From the NCBI RefSeq assembly GCF_900102535.1, contig NZ_FNBP01000002.1, positions 310,001 through 374,000 of the forward strand: a stretch of 64,000 nt of DNA. Direction: 5' to 3'. Below are positions 21,484 to 29,492 of the stretch, in pieces (position 1 is the first letter of the stretch; each line of letters begins with the position of its first letter). The notes beneath the pieces were generated by a model. The model was not told where the DNA came from. It was given only the letters and a program-made list of their open reading frames with translations, and did not search any database. This DNA comes from Sulfitobacter delicatus. Lineage in GTDB: Bacteria > Pseudomonadota > Alphaproteobacteria > Rhodobacterales > Rhodobacteraceae. Both the position numbers and the translations under genes were made by a program.

Positions 21484-22410
21484 ATGCATCAGGACAAACC
21501 CATTCTCGGCGTGGCGCTCATGTTGGGCTTTTGCGTCATGGCTCCGGTAGGAGACGCAGTGGCCAAACTGCTGGGCGAGTCGGTGCCGCTGGCGCAGGTT
21601 GTCATGATCCGCTTTGCAGTGCAGGCCGTTGTCCTTGTCCCATTCGTATGGGGCAGCCAGCGGGTCTGGCGCATGCGAGGTCGTGTCTGGCTGCTGACGG
21701 TCCTGCGCACTGTCCTGCATATGGCGGGGATCGCGGCGATGTTCACGGCGCTCAAATACCTGCCCCTTGCAGATGCGGTCGCCATCGCCTTTGTGATGCC
21801 CTTCTTCATGTTGATGTTAGGTAAATACATCCTGCACGAAGAGGTCGGCCCGCGCAGGCTAAGCGCCTGTATCGTCGGGTTTCTGGGGACGCTTTTGGTG
21901 GTACAACCCAGCTTCGCGACTGTCGGCTGGCCCGCTCTATTGCCGGTCGCCGTCGCCGTAATCTTCTCGCTCTTCATGCTGGTCACCCGCCAGATCGCAA
22001 AGGAAACCGATCCCATTGGCCTGCAAGCTGTCAGCGGCGTTTTGGCGGTTCTGATCGTGGTGCCGCTTCTGGCAGCCGGCCCGGCGACCCATCTCGCCCC
22101 GCTGCAGATGATCCGCCCTGACAGTTTCGATTGGACCCTGCTTTTGGGCATCGGTCTGCTTGGCACTGCGGCGCATCTTCTGATGACATGGTCGTTGCGC
22201 TATGCGCCTGCTGCGACGCTGGCGCCAATGCAATATTTGGAAATCCCCTTCGCGACCCTTTTGGGGTTGGTGATTTTTGGCGAGTTACCGAACCCTTTGG
22301 CCGGGGTCGGCATCGTTATCATTATGGGTGCGGGGCTTTATGTCGTTCTGCGCGAACGGGCCAGTGCGCGCGATCTGGCTGCAGCAACTGCGCCGTCAGC
22401 GGCGCCATAA
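21484..22410 (+). CDS. EamA/DMT family transporter
   Basis: This 308-residue inner-membrane protein has ten hydrophobic helices arranged as two EamA repeats (about 8-145 and 155-292). Typical motifs are ALKYLPLADAVAIAFVMPFF near the end of repeat 1 and AAHLLMTWSLRYAPAATLAPMQYLEIPFATLLGLVIFGE in repeat 2. The family exports metabolites such as amino acids; the substrate here is unknown. Its last 89 bases overlap the 3' end of convergent thiN. No clear ribosome site precedes the ATG. Confidence 0.88.
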   Translation: MHQDKPILGVALMLGFCVMAPVGDAVAKLLGESVPLAQVVMIRFAVQAVVLVPFVWGSQRVWRMRGRVWLLTVLRTVLHMAGIAAMFTALKYLPLADAVAIAFVMPFFMLMLGKYILHEEVGPRRLSACIVGFLGTLLVVQPSFATVGWPALLPVAVAVIFSLFMLVTRQIAKETDPIGLQAVSGVLAVLIVVPLLAAGPATHLAPLQMIRPDSFDWTLLLGIGLLGTAAHLLMTWSLRYAPAATLAPMQYLEIPFATLLGLVIFGELPNPLAGVGIVIIMGAGLYVVLRERASARDLAAATAPSAAP

Positions 22411-23041
22411 GCCGACGCGGGATGATCATCAGCATGTCAGGGCTTTCAAAGGTCAAATCGATCGGCCCTGCCGCCTGATTGGACGTGCCAATCTGCCCTC
22501 CCGGCGCAAAGTCCAAACCGTCAATCGGCCAGAGCAGGCCTGTGCTCGTGCCGCGCACGGGGGCAAGCGGCATGAGAGACACGACCTCTCCCGCCATAGT
22601 CGGCAAGGTGATCCGCGGTGGGGCCAGCAAGACGATTTCCTGCGGACCCAGGAGAATACAGGGCCGATGCGCGAAAGCGGCCAATGTATTGAAGGCCGCC
22701 AACTGGTGATCCAACCGCCCGCCAGTAAAGCCGACGCCCCAGACCAGCGGCGCATCGATCCGGCTTAGGGCTTTGTCGAAATCGGTGCTTTCCTGTTCGG
22801 CAATCAAATGGCGGCGCGCCGGTGGGATTTGAGCGAGCACATCAGGTGCTGTTGAATCCAGATCGCCGATTAGCGCCGCCAGCGGCACGCCTGCTGCCAC
22901 CGCAAGCGCCGCCCCTCCATCGGCGGCCACACAGGTCGGGGCCAATGCCAGAGCGTCTGAAAGATCCTGCTGGGTCGCCTCGCCGCCCCCGATTAAGGTG
23001 ACTGGACCCGAACTGTGAACAATGTAATCTGAGGTGGTCAA
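22322..23041 (-). CDS. thiN: Thiamine diphosphokinase
   Basis: This 239-residue enzyme converts thiamine to thiamine diphosphate using ATP. Diagnostic motifs are VAADGGAALAV, LIGDLDST (metal and pyrophosphate site) near residue 58, EQESTDFDKAL and GVGFTGGRLDHQLAAFNTL. The C-terminal thiamine-binding half contains STGLLWPIDGLDF and GTSNQA. The last 30 or so residues beyond the usual family end lie in the overlap with the EamA gene. No TPP riboswitch is visible upstream. This is a housekeeping cofactor gene standing alone. Confidence 0.92.
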   Translation of the reverse strand: MTTSDYIVHSSGPVTLIGGGEATQQDLSDALALAPTCVAADGGAALAVAAGVPLAALIGDLDSTAPDVLAQIPPARRHLIAEQESTDFDKALSRIDAPLVWGVGFTGGRLDHQLAAFNTLAAFAHRPCILLGPQEIVLLAPPRITLPTMAGEVVSLMPLAPVRGTSTGLLWPIDGLDFAPGGQIGTSNQAAGPIDLTFESPDMLMIIPRRLMAPLTAQLLQPDRAHWPVRAERHKAPHP

Positions 23042-23172
23042 TTAACGCCCCTTTTGGAAACCTGCCTTAATCTCGCCTTGAAATCATACGTTGAATGGCA
23101 CAGATTCGGGCCGCTTTGGTCTTGGACATCGTGGTAAACGATATCTGCAACACCGCAGAGGACGAGCATCCG

Positions 23173-25275
23173 ATGATGAACAGCAACAAAATTCTGACGG
23201 TCTCCTATGGCACTTTTTCGTGCACGCTGGAAGGCTTCGACGACAGCTTTGGCACGATGAAGGCCATTGCCGAGTATTTCCGTGATCTGGCATCGGATGA
23301 CCGTTACTTTGGCGCAGAGCCACCGCAGCCCGACGCAGAGATGTTGGCGCGCATCGCACAGAAAGAAGTCTCCCGCCGGGTGCAGGCCCGCGAGCAGGAA
23401 GGCAAGATCGTGCTGAGCGCGCTGGAGGATCAGAGCGCGGAGCCCGCCGCGGCAGAAGCGCCCGCGCCTCAAGCCACTGCTCTGGCACCGACGCTGGCCG
23501 AGACCCCTGAAGCACAAGACGCCCCCGCCGCTGCGCTTGAGGCAGAGATCGCGGATACAGCTGCCGTGGTGGCCGAAGAAGCGCCTGTAAGCCCGCCGGA
23601 AGCCGCTGCTGCTGAGCCTATGGCCGAAGACGAAGTAGAAGTCGCAGCAGCACCGAAGGCCGAAGCGCCTGAAGTTGAAGCGCCCGAAGCGGAAGCGACC
23701 GAGGAAGAGCTGACGGAGGCCGAAGCTTTCTTCGCTGAAAGCCCTCAGCCGCAGTCCGAATACGAGGACGAAGTTCAAGCCTCGGCTGCTGAAGACATCC
23801 TCGCTCAGGACGAAGCTCCCGCCGACAGCATCGCCGCCAAACTGCAGCGCATCCGCGCGGTGGTGGCGCAGCAGGATGACGAAGACAGCTACGACGAGGA
23901 CGAAGTTGCAGAAGCCGCAGCACCCGTGCTGGCCGAAGCCCCAGAAGCGGGTGACGCGCAGCATGACGCAGCCATCGCCGCCGCACGTCGCGACATCGAA
24001 GATGCTCTGGAAGCCGACGACGCAGCCGACACAGCGGAAGCTGAAGCAGAGGACGAAGACGACGACCTCGCCGACATCCTGAGCCGTCTGGAGCGTGATG
24101 AGCCCGAACAGATTGAGGCCGAAGCGCCGCGTGAGCCCGAAGCCGAAGCGCCCGCGCCCCGTGGCCGTGTCATCAAGGTCAAACGTGCCGATCTAGATGC
24201 CGCGATTGCCAGCGGAACCCTCGAAGAGGTGACCGAGCAAAAGGATGCGGCAGCTACGTCTGAGACTGCAGCAGAAAACACCAACCGCAATTCGTCCCTC
24301 TCCCCTGAAGACGAGGACGATCTGGCCCGCGAACTGGCAGCGCTTGAAGCCGAGTTGAACGGTACGGCCTCGGTCGAAGAGGAAGCCGACGTGCCGAGCA
24401 TTGAGCCCGCAGTGGCCGAAACGCCGACAGTGGCAGCCGAAGCAGAGCCGGAAACCGACGAAGAAGACGATTTCGCCGCCGTGTTGGCTGGTGCCGTAGA
24501 GGGTTCTGAAGAAGAGACATCAGAAGAAGCCGAAGCGCTTGTCGACACCCCGGAAGCAAAAGATGAGGCGGCCCAACCCGCGCGTCGCAGCCTGCCCACC
24601 ATCGATGATGAAGCAAGCCCCGATATGTCGCGTCTGATGGATGAGACCGACAGCAAGATGGGCGAGCCCGAAAGCGCCACGCGCCGCGATGCATTTGCAC
24701 ATCTGCGCGCTGCGGTCGCAGCCAAAAAGGCAGATGAAGCCATGGGCGGCCCCGGCACGAAACCCACGTCTACCGAGGCCTACCGCGAGGATCTGGCCGA
24801 GGTGGTGCGTCCGCGTCGCCCCGAAAGCCGCAGCGTCCGCACCGAACGCCCGGCAAGCGATGCCCGTCCTGCCCCGCTTAAACTGGTGGCCGAACAGCGT
24901 ATCGACGTAGACCAGTTGCGCCCCACCGGCCCCGTGCGCCCACGCCGCGTCGCCGCCGTGGTTGAGCAGCCCAAAGACAACCCCGATGCCGAGAGCTTTG
25001 CCGATTTTGCCGCCGATATGGGTGCGCATAAACTGCCCGAACTGCTCGAAGCTGCTGCGTCCTATATGTCCTTCGTCGAGGGCCGCGATCAGTTTTCGCG
25101 TCCGCAATTGATGGGCAAAGTTCGCTCGGTGGGTCTTGAGGATTTCTCCCGCGAAGACGGGCTGCGCTCCTTTGGCCAACTGTTGCGTGCAGGCAAGATT
25201 GAGAAGATCAAAGGCGGACGCTTCACCGTGTCGGAAGACATCGGTTTCCGCCCCGATCACCGCGCGGTTGGTTAA
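23173..25275 (+). CDS. Large acidic Ala/Glu-rich protein of unknown function
   Basis: This protein of about 700 residues has two conserved-looking ends joined by a very long low-complexity middle. Residues about 1-85 (MNSNKILTVSYGTFSCTLEG, FGTMKAIAEYFRDL) and the last 110 (LPELLEAAASYMSFVEGRDQ, FSREDGLRSFGQLLRAGKIE) look folded; the C-terminal part resembles a winged-helix unit. Residues about 95-480 are dominated by Ala, Glu, Asp and Pro with EAEAPE-type repeats, and are probably disordered. I chose the ATG pair at 23173/23176 because GAGGA precedes it by about nine bases and the N-terminal domain starts there. Homologues are usually called hypothetical. I infer a scaffold-like role at most. 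A strong terminator follows. Confidence 0.8.
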   Translation: MMNSNKILTVSYGTFSCTLEGFDDSFGTMKAIAEYFRDLASDDRYFGAEPPQPDAEMLARIAQKEVSRRVQAREQEGKIVLSALEDQSAEPAAAEAPAPQATALAPTLAETPEAQDAPAAALEAEIADTAAVVAEEAPVSPPEAAAAEPMAEDEVEVAAAPKAEAPEVEAPEAEATEEELTEAEAFFAESPQPQSEYEDEVQASAAEDILAQDEAPADSIAAKLQRIRAVVAQQDDEDSYDEDEVAEAAAPVLAEAPEAGDAQHDAAIAAARRDIEDALEADDAADTAEAEAEDEDDDLADILSRLERDEPEQIEAEAPREPEAEAPAPRGRVIKVKRADLDAAIASGTLEEVTEQKDAAATSETAAENTNRNSSLSPEDEDDLARELAALEAELNGTASVEEEADVPSIEPAVAETPTVAAEAEPETDEEDDFAAVLAGAVEGSEEETSEEAEALVDTPEAKDEAAQPARRSLPTIDDEASPDMSRLMDETDSKMGEPESATRRDAFAHLRAAVAAKKADEAMGGPGTKPTSTEAYREDLAEVVRPRRPESRSVRTERPASDARPAPLKLVAEQRIDVDQLRPTGPVRPRRVAAVVEQPKDNPDAESFADFAADMGAHKLPELLEAAASYMSFVEGRDQFSRPQLMGKVRSVGLEDFSREDGLRSFGQLLRAGKIEKIKGGRFTVSEDIGFRPDHRAVG

Positions 25276-25302
25276 GCCCAAACTGCAGCAGAGATAGGAA
25301 AA

Positions 25303-25328
25303 AGCGCCCCGCGGGGCGCTTTTTTTTT
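25303..25328. terminator. Rho-independent terminator, probably bidirectional
   Basis: An 18-base perfect GC-rich palindrome (AGCGCCCCGCGGGGCGCT, 25303-25320) is followed by nine T residues and preceded by five A residues. It ends the rightward acidic-protein gene. Through the A-run it could also end the leftward purA-DUF2842 operon. Confidence 0.93.
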
Positions 25329-25331
25329 GTT

Positions 25332-25553
25332 TCAGTCGTCGGCATCGGGGTCAGCTTGGCCAACCCCTTTAAACACAAACCTTAGCGGGATCGCCCAGAT
25401 CAAGCCGAGCAGAATATAGATGCCCAGTTCCAGTAGGACCGGAGGCCGGTCAAACTGCGCCACCGCCCAGACCGCGACAGCGATGTAGCTGGGCAAGCCG
25501 ATCAGAAGGATCACCAGCGACCAACGGCGGCGGGCTTTGTAGCTTAACGCCAT
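25332..25553 (-). CDS. DUF2842 family small membrane protein
   Basis: This 73-residue protein has two membrane helices (about 11-32 and 41-60) separated by FDRPPVLLE, a basic N-terminus (MALSYKARRRW) and an acidic tail. The pattern RW-(helix)-DRPP-(helix)-RFVFKG fits DUF2842, a small family typical of Rhodobacterales with no known function. It begins four bases after the purA stop and probably shares its transcript. It ends just before the bidirectional terminator. Confidence 0.83.
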   Translation of the reverse strand: MALSYKARRRWSLVILLIGLPSYIAVAVWAVAQFDRPPVLLELGIYILLGLIWAIPLRFVFKGVGQADPDADD

Positions 25554-25557
25554 CCGA

Positions 25558-26853
25558 TCAATCCGCGAAGGGGTCGGTCACCAGAATGGTGTCCTCCCGC
25601 TCTGGCGAGGTGGAGACCAGCGCGACCGGGCATTGGATCAACTCTTCGACCCGGCGCACATATTTGATCGCATTGGCCGGAAGGTCGGCCCAGCTGCGCG
25701 CGCCTTCGGTCGATTCGGACCAGCCCGGCAGCTCTTCGTAGATCGGCACGCAGCGCGCCTGTTGCTCGGCGGCGGTGGGCAGGTAGTCGAGGCGTTCGCC
25801 GTCGAGATCGTAACCGACGCAGACCTTCAGCGTCTCGAAGCCGTCGAGCACGTCGAGTTTGGTCAGGCAGATGCCGGTGATGCCCGAGGTCGCGCAGGTC
25901 TGGCGCAGCAGCGCCGCGTCGAACCAGCCGCAGCGACGCTTACGCCCTGTGGTGGTGCCAAACTCATGGCCCCGCTCACCCAACCGCTGGCCGTCGGCGT
26001 CTTCCAACTCGGTCGGGAACGGACCTTCGCCGACGCGGGTGGTATAGGCTTTGACGATGCCCAGCACATAGTCGATGGCGGTCGGGCCAAGGCCCACGCC
26101 CGTCGCCGCCTGCCCCGCGATCACGTTGGAGGAGGTGACGAAGGGATACGTGCCGAAGTCGATATCGAGCAGAGCACCCTGCGCGCCTTCGAACAGAATG
26201 CGTTTGCCGGCTTTGCGTTTCTCGGCCAGCACCTTCCAAACGGGGGCTGCGAAGGGCAGAATTTTCGGTGCAATCTCTTGCAGTTGCGCGATCAGCGCGT
26301 CGCGGTCGATGGCTTCGACGCCCAAGCCTTTGCGCAGCGGGTCATGGTGCTGCAGAGCGCGGTCAACGCGAGCCTCCAATGTCGCTGGATCGGCCAGATC
26401 GGCCACGCGGATGGCGCGGCGGCCGACTTTGTCTTCGTAGCAGGGACCAATGCCGCGCCCGGTGGTGCCGATCTTGGTGCCCTTGCTCGCCGCTTCTTCG
26501 CGGGCGCGGTCCAACTCACCATGGAACGGCAGGATCAGCGGCGTGTTTTCCGCAATCATCAGGTTCTCGGGGTTGATCTCGACGCCCTGCCCTTCGATGG
26601 TCTCGATCTCTTTCAGCAGGTGCCATGGGTCCAGCACCACACCATTGCCGATGACCGACAGCTTGCCGCCGCGCACCACACCCGAGGGCAGCGCATGCAG
26701 TTTGTAGACCTTGCCGTCGATGACAAGCGTGTGCCCGGCGTTATGCCCGCCCTGAAAGCGCGCGATGACGTCGGCGCGCTCCGAGAGCCAGTCCACGATC
26801 TTGCCTTTTCCCTCGTCGCCCCATTGGGCGCCGACAACGACGACATTGGCCAT
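25558..26853 (-). CDS. purA: Adenylosuccinate synthetase
   Basis: This 431-residue enzyme makes adenylosuccinate from IMP and aspartate with GTP, the first committed step to AMP. The N-terminal P-loop-like [14 protein letters not shown] carries the catalytic Asp, and GHNAGHT the catalytic His. [38 protein letters not shown] and the late CVGYDLDG segment are all as expected. I chose the ATG at 26853 ([11 protein letters not shown]), preceded by AAAGGA; the open frame upstream has no family similarity. It heads a leftward operon with DUF2842. Confidence 0.97.
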   Translation of the reverse strand: MANVVVVGAQWGDEGKGKIVDWLSERADVIARFQGGHNAGHTLVIDGKVYKLHALPSGVVRGGKLSVIGNGVVLDPWHLLKEIETIEGQGVEINPENLMIAENTPLILPFHGELDRAREEAASKGTKIGTTGRGIGPCYEDKVGRRAIRVADLADPATLEARVDRALQHHDPLRKGLGVEAIDRDALIAQLQEIAPKILPFAAPVWKVLAEKRKAGKRILFEGAQGALLDIDFGTYPFVTSSNVIAGQAATGVGLGPTAIDYVLGIVKAYTTRVGEGPFPTELEDADGQRLGERGHEFGTTTGRKRRCGWFDAALLRQTCATSGITGICLTKLDVLDGFETLKVCVGYDLDGERLDYLPTAAEQQARCVPIYEELPGWSESTEGARSWADLPANAIKYVRRVEELIQCPVALVSTSPEREDTILVTDPFAD

Positions 26854-26988
26854 GATATATTCCTTTGCGATGTCCGGCGCCCGTATAGCGACAGTGGCGG
26901 GCTTGTGAAACTGCAAAAACGTCGCGCCCGGTGGGAGGGGGCGTAGAACTTTCTGGCCTCCGGCGGAAGTATTTAGAGCCAAAAAGAA

Positions 26989-27321
26989 TCAGGTGAGCGC
27001 GGGGTCGAGATGCACCGGGTCGCCGTGGGGGGTGTTTAGGTAGGCGGCCTCCCACCCCTCGCGCAGGCTGCGCAGGTCGCCCGGTTGGGCGTGGCCGCGG
27101 TCAATCAAAAGGGTTTCGAGCGTTTCGAGCCACGCGTTGAAGTAGTCCTCGCCGCCGTTCAGGTCGCGCGTCAGCCCGTGGCGGGCCAGGGTTGCGCTGA
27201 AGTGCGCAGCCCAGTCGGGCCAATCGAAGAGACCGGTTTCATTCAGATGCACTGTCACCGCGAAAAGCTGCGCGTGCCAAGGCGCTTCAAAGACGGGTTC
27301 GGGGGCGGATGGGGCGGTCAT
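26989..27321 (-). CDS. Nitrile hydratase accessory protein
   Basis: This 110-residue protein resembles the N-terminal part of nitrile hydratase beta subunits: FEAPWHAQLFAVTVHLNETGLFDWPDWAAHF, then GEDYFNAWLETLETLLIDRG. Such proteins are the small accessory or activator family encoded next to Co-type nitrile hydratases. They are thought to help cobalt insertion or alpha-subunit maturation. The start overlaps the beta-subunit stop (ATGA), so it is the last gene of a coupled three-gene operon. An AAGTATTT...CCAAAAAGA intergenic motif follows its stop. Confidence 0.88.
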   Translation of the reverse strand: MTAPSAPEPVFEAPWHAQLFAVTVHLNETGLFDWPDWAAHFSATLARHGLTRDLNGGEDYFNAWLETLETLLIDRGHAQPGDLRSLREGWEAAYLNTPHGDPVHLDPALT

Positions 27322-27992
27322 GGCGTCACCAGATAGCTTTGCCACAGGTCGAGCACGACTTCGTCTCGCGGATGTTCGGGGTGCGCCCAAAGCTCAGAGG
27401 CCGGGAAGGCCACGGCGTAAAGCGGCTCAGGCGCTTCGCCGAGGCCGTGGGCGTTACTGTCGGGCAGCACATGGGTGCCGTGCAGACGGACCACCCTGCC
27501 CCGCGCACCGGCAGCATATGCGGGCAGACGTGTATGGCCGCCGGGGACGAGGGTGTTTGCGGGGTGTTTGCGGGTCACGACGTTGTCGCCGGGCGCAAAG
27601 GTCGGGGCGATGTCGCTGGGTCGATCAGCAGGACCACCACGGGCCAAGACGCCAGCCACTTGCGGCGCCTTCAACGCTTTCTCGGCCAGCGGGCTTGGGG
27701 TTGGCTCGGCGGACCCTTCCAGCTCATCGGCGCTGACCACGCCGCGGGCGACGAGCATATCCGCCACCCCGGCGATCCACTTCTCATAGTAGCTAAACGT
27801 CGTGTAGTCCTGCGGCGACAGACATTCGCGGGCGTGGCGCGACACGTCTATGTTCCATTTGCCCAAGGTGCCCGTGGCCAGCGTCAGGGCCAAGGCCCGG
27901 CGGTGCCAGTCGGTATGGAAGACCACGTCTTCGGCTTCGGGCGTGACCGGACCGTCCCCGAAACGCCCGCCCATGTCGTGCACCCGGGTCAT
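27318..27992 (-). CDS. nthB: Nitrile hydratase subunit beta
   Basis: This 224-residue beta chain pairs with the alpha chain to hydrate nitriles to amides. Family signatures are [16 protein letters not shown] at the N-terminus, [31 protein letters not shown], the beta-barrel region [11 protein letters not shown] and [15 protein letters not shown], and the C-terminal [13 protein letters not shown] chose the ATG at 27992, which overlaps the alpha-subunit stop as ATGA. Length matches the family. The product is cytoplasmic. Confidence 0.95.
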   Translation of the reverse strand: MTRVHDMGGRFGDGPVTPEAEDVVFHTDWHRRALALTLATGTLGKWNIDVSRHARECLSPQDYTTFSYYEKWIAGVADMLVARGVVSADELEGSAEPTPSPLAEKALKAPQVAGVLARGGPADRPSDIAPTFAPGDNVVTRKHPANTLVPGGHTRLPAYAAGARGRVVRLHGTHVLPDSNAHGLGEAPEPLYAVAFPASELWAHPEHPRDEVVLDLWQSYLVTP

Positions 27993-28606
27993 GGCGTTTT
28001 TGCCAAACCGGTGCCGATCATACTGTCGCGGGTGACCAGCTTGGTCAGTTTTTCCTCGCTGAGCCCTTCGGACCCGGCGGGACGCTGTGGAATCACCAGA
28101 TAGCGGACTTCGGCGGTCGAATCCCAAACGCGCACTGCGGTCTGCTCGGGCAATTCGACCCCGAACTCCGCCAGCACTTTGCGCGGCTCGCGCACCACGC
28201 GGGCACGGTAGGCGTCGGATTTGTACCAGCCGGGCGGGATGCCCAAGAGCGGCCACGGGTAGCAGCTGCAGAGGGTACAGACGACAATGTTATGCACCTC
28301 GTCGGTGTTTTCGACGGCCACCATATGTTCGCCTTGCCGCCCGAAGAACCCCATGTCGGCCACCACGGCGGTGGCGTCTTCTAGCAAAGCGGTGCGGAAC
28401 CCAGGATCGCTCCAAGCGCGCGCGACCACCTGCGCACCATTGCGCGGGCCGATGCGGTTTTCATAGGTGTCGATGATCTCGTCCAATGCGGCGGGATCGA
28501 TCAGCCCTTTGCGGGTGAGCAGCGTTTCAAGCGCCTTGACGCGCAGCGCAGGCTCCGGCGGCAGCAGGGCATGGGGGTGGTCGTGGTCGTGATGATCATG
28601 TGGCAT
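27989..28606 (-). CDS. nthA: Nitrile hydratase subunit alpha, cobalt type
   Basis: This 205-residue chain carries the metal claw VCTLCSC with Cys110, Cys113 and Cys115. Thr rather than Ser after the first Cys marks the cobalt-type enzyme (VCTLCSCY), while iron types read VCSLCSC. Two of these cysteines are oxidised in known enzymes. The N-terminus is His/Asp-rich ([12 protein letters not shown]) and might help metal handling. The MPHDHH start was chosen to fit family length; an ATG at 28666 gives 20 more residues and has a closer GGA. No amidase gene is adjacent, so the amide fate is open. It is the first gene of the operon. Confidence 0.95.
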   Translation of the reverse strand: MPHDHHDHDHPHALLPPEPALRVKALETLLTRKGLIDPAALDEIIDTYENRIGPRNGAQVVARAWSDPGFRTALLEDATAVVADMGFFGRQGEHMVAVENTDEVHNIVVCTLCSCYPWPLLGIPPGWYKSDAYRARVVREPRKVLAEFGVELPEQTAVRVWDSTAEVRYLVIPQRPAGSEGLSEEKLTKLVTRDSMIGTGLAKTP

Positions 28607-28705
28607 GGGCGCAGACTGCCCGAGCGATAATCGGCTGTCCATTGCCGAAGCGGCCAATGGCTTCATTTTCCTGCAAACAATCTATGCCCGGATGCCCGAT
28701 TTTTG

Positions 28706-28854
28706 TGCTATAGTAGGGTTACGAAGCGAGTCTGCACCACCTTATTTCCAGGATAGCCCTCTTACATAGTGTGGTTGAGTACTGCTTCAAAAGACCGTCG
28801 TCCCCATGCGGCGGTCTTTGCTTGCGCCGAGCGTTTCTCAACCAGTCTTTTTTT
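28706..28854 (+). ncRNA. Candidate structured small RNA or leader in the nthA-secG intergenic region
   Basis: The 350 bases between nthA and secG hold no gene I can support. They do contain an extended -10-like TGCTATAGT (28706-28714) without a good -35. An 8-bp outer stem TGGTTGAG/CTCAACCA (28772-28779 with 28837-28844) encloses an 11-bp hairpin AAAGACCGTCG/CGGCGGTCTTT (28790-28800 with 28809-28819, one G-U). A T-rich run GTCTTTTTTT follows at once (28845-28854). This looks like a transcript of about 130 nt ending at an intrinsic terminator. I do not recognise 6S, SRP or tmRNA signatures. It could instead be a read-through terminator upstream of secG. Confidence 0.3.
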
Positions 28855-28956
28855 CTCAGCCGTTGATCGGATCGCCGCCGCGCGCCAATCCACCCTTGCC
28901 CCCATGATCAAAGACGCATAGATACCCGCCAACCAAAACCGAAAGCAGTCTCGCCC

Positions 28957-29313
28957 ATGGAAAACGTCGTTCTGATCATTCACCTGATTCTGGCCCTTGG
29001 CCTGATCGCCGTGGTGCTGCTGCAACGGTCCGAGGGCGGCGGCCTTGGCATCGGGGGCGGCGGTGGCGCTGTGTCCGGTCGCTCGGCCGCGACCGCTCTG
29101 GGCAAGATGACGTGGATCCTTGCCATCGGCTTTATTGCGACATCGATCACGCTGACTATCATTGCGGCTGAAAAATCCGCTGGCTCTTCTGTCATCGACC
29201 GTCTGAGCGCGACACCGCCTGCCCAGAACGGCAGCCCGGCCCTGCCTGCTGGTGACGATCTGTTGCCGCCCTCGGCAGATGGCGACGCGCCACTGGTCCC
29301 TGCGGCCGATTAA
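28957..29313 (+). CDS. secG: Preprotein translocase subunit SecG
   Basis: This 118-residue inner-membrane protein is an auxiliary part of the SecYEG channel. Two membrane helices (about 4-20 and 51-70) flank the conserved cytoplasmic loop LLQRSEGGGLGIGGGGGAVSGR. The alphaproteobacterial-style acidic, proline-rich C-terminal tail follows. It precedes pyrG by 179 bases on the same strand, a common order in Rhodobacterales. Confidence 0.93.
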   Translation: MENVVLIIHLILALGLIAVVLLQRSEGGGLGIGGGGGAVSGRSAATALGKMTWILAIGFIATSITLTIIAAEKSAGSSVIDRLSATPPAQNGSPALPAGDDLLPPSADGDAPLVPAAD

Positions 29314-29492
29314 CCTAACGAACACAAAACCTTGAGGCACGGACCGAGCTTGCAACATCATGTTGCGGCGGGCCTTGCCTCGCACATCCGAATCCTGTAA
29401 GGCTTAAATCCCGTGGTGTTGCGGTTTTCCGCAACGCGTTTGGCTGGTTTATGCCCGCAACAAACTCAATTCTCACGGGGGTCTCCGCTCAC

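Noticed and set aside
23038..23964. Cys/Phe/Arg-rich open frame opposite the acidic protein gene
   Set aside because: It is the complement of Glu/Ala codon repeats and has no independent start signal.
28681..28740. Possible tRNA upstream of secG
   Set aside because: No cloverleaf can be drawn and no T-loop consensus GTTCRANYC is present in the right place.
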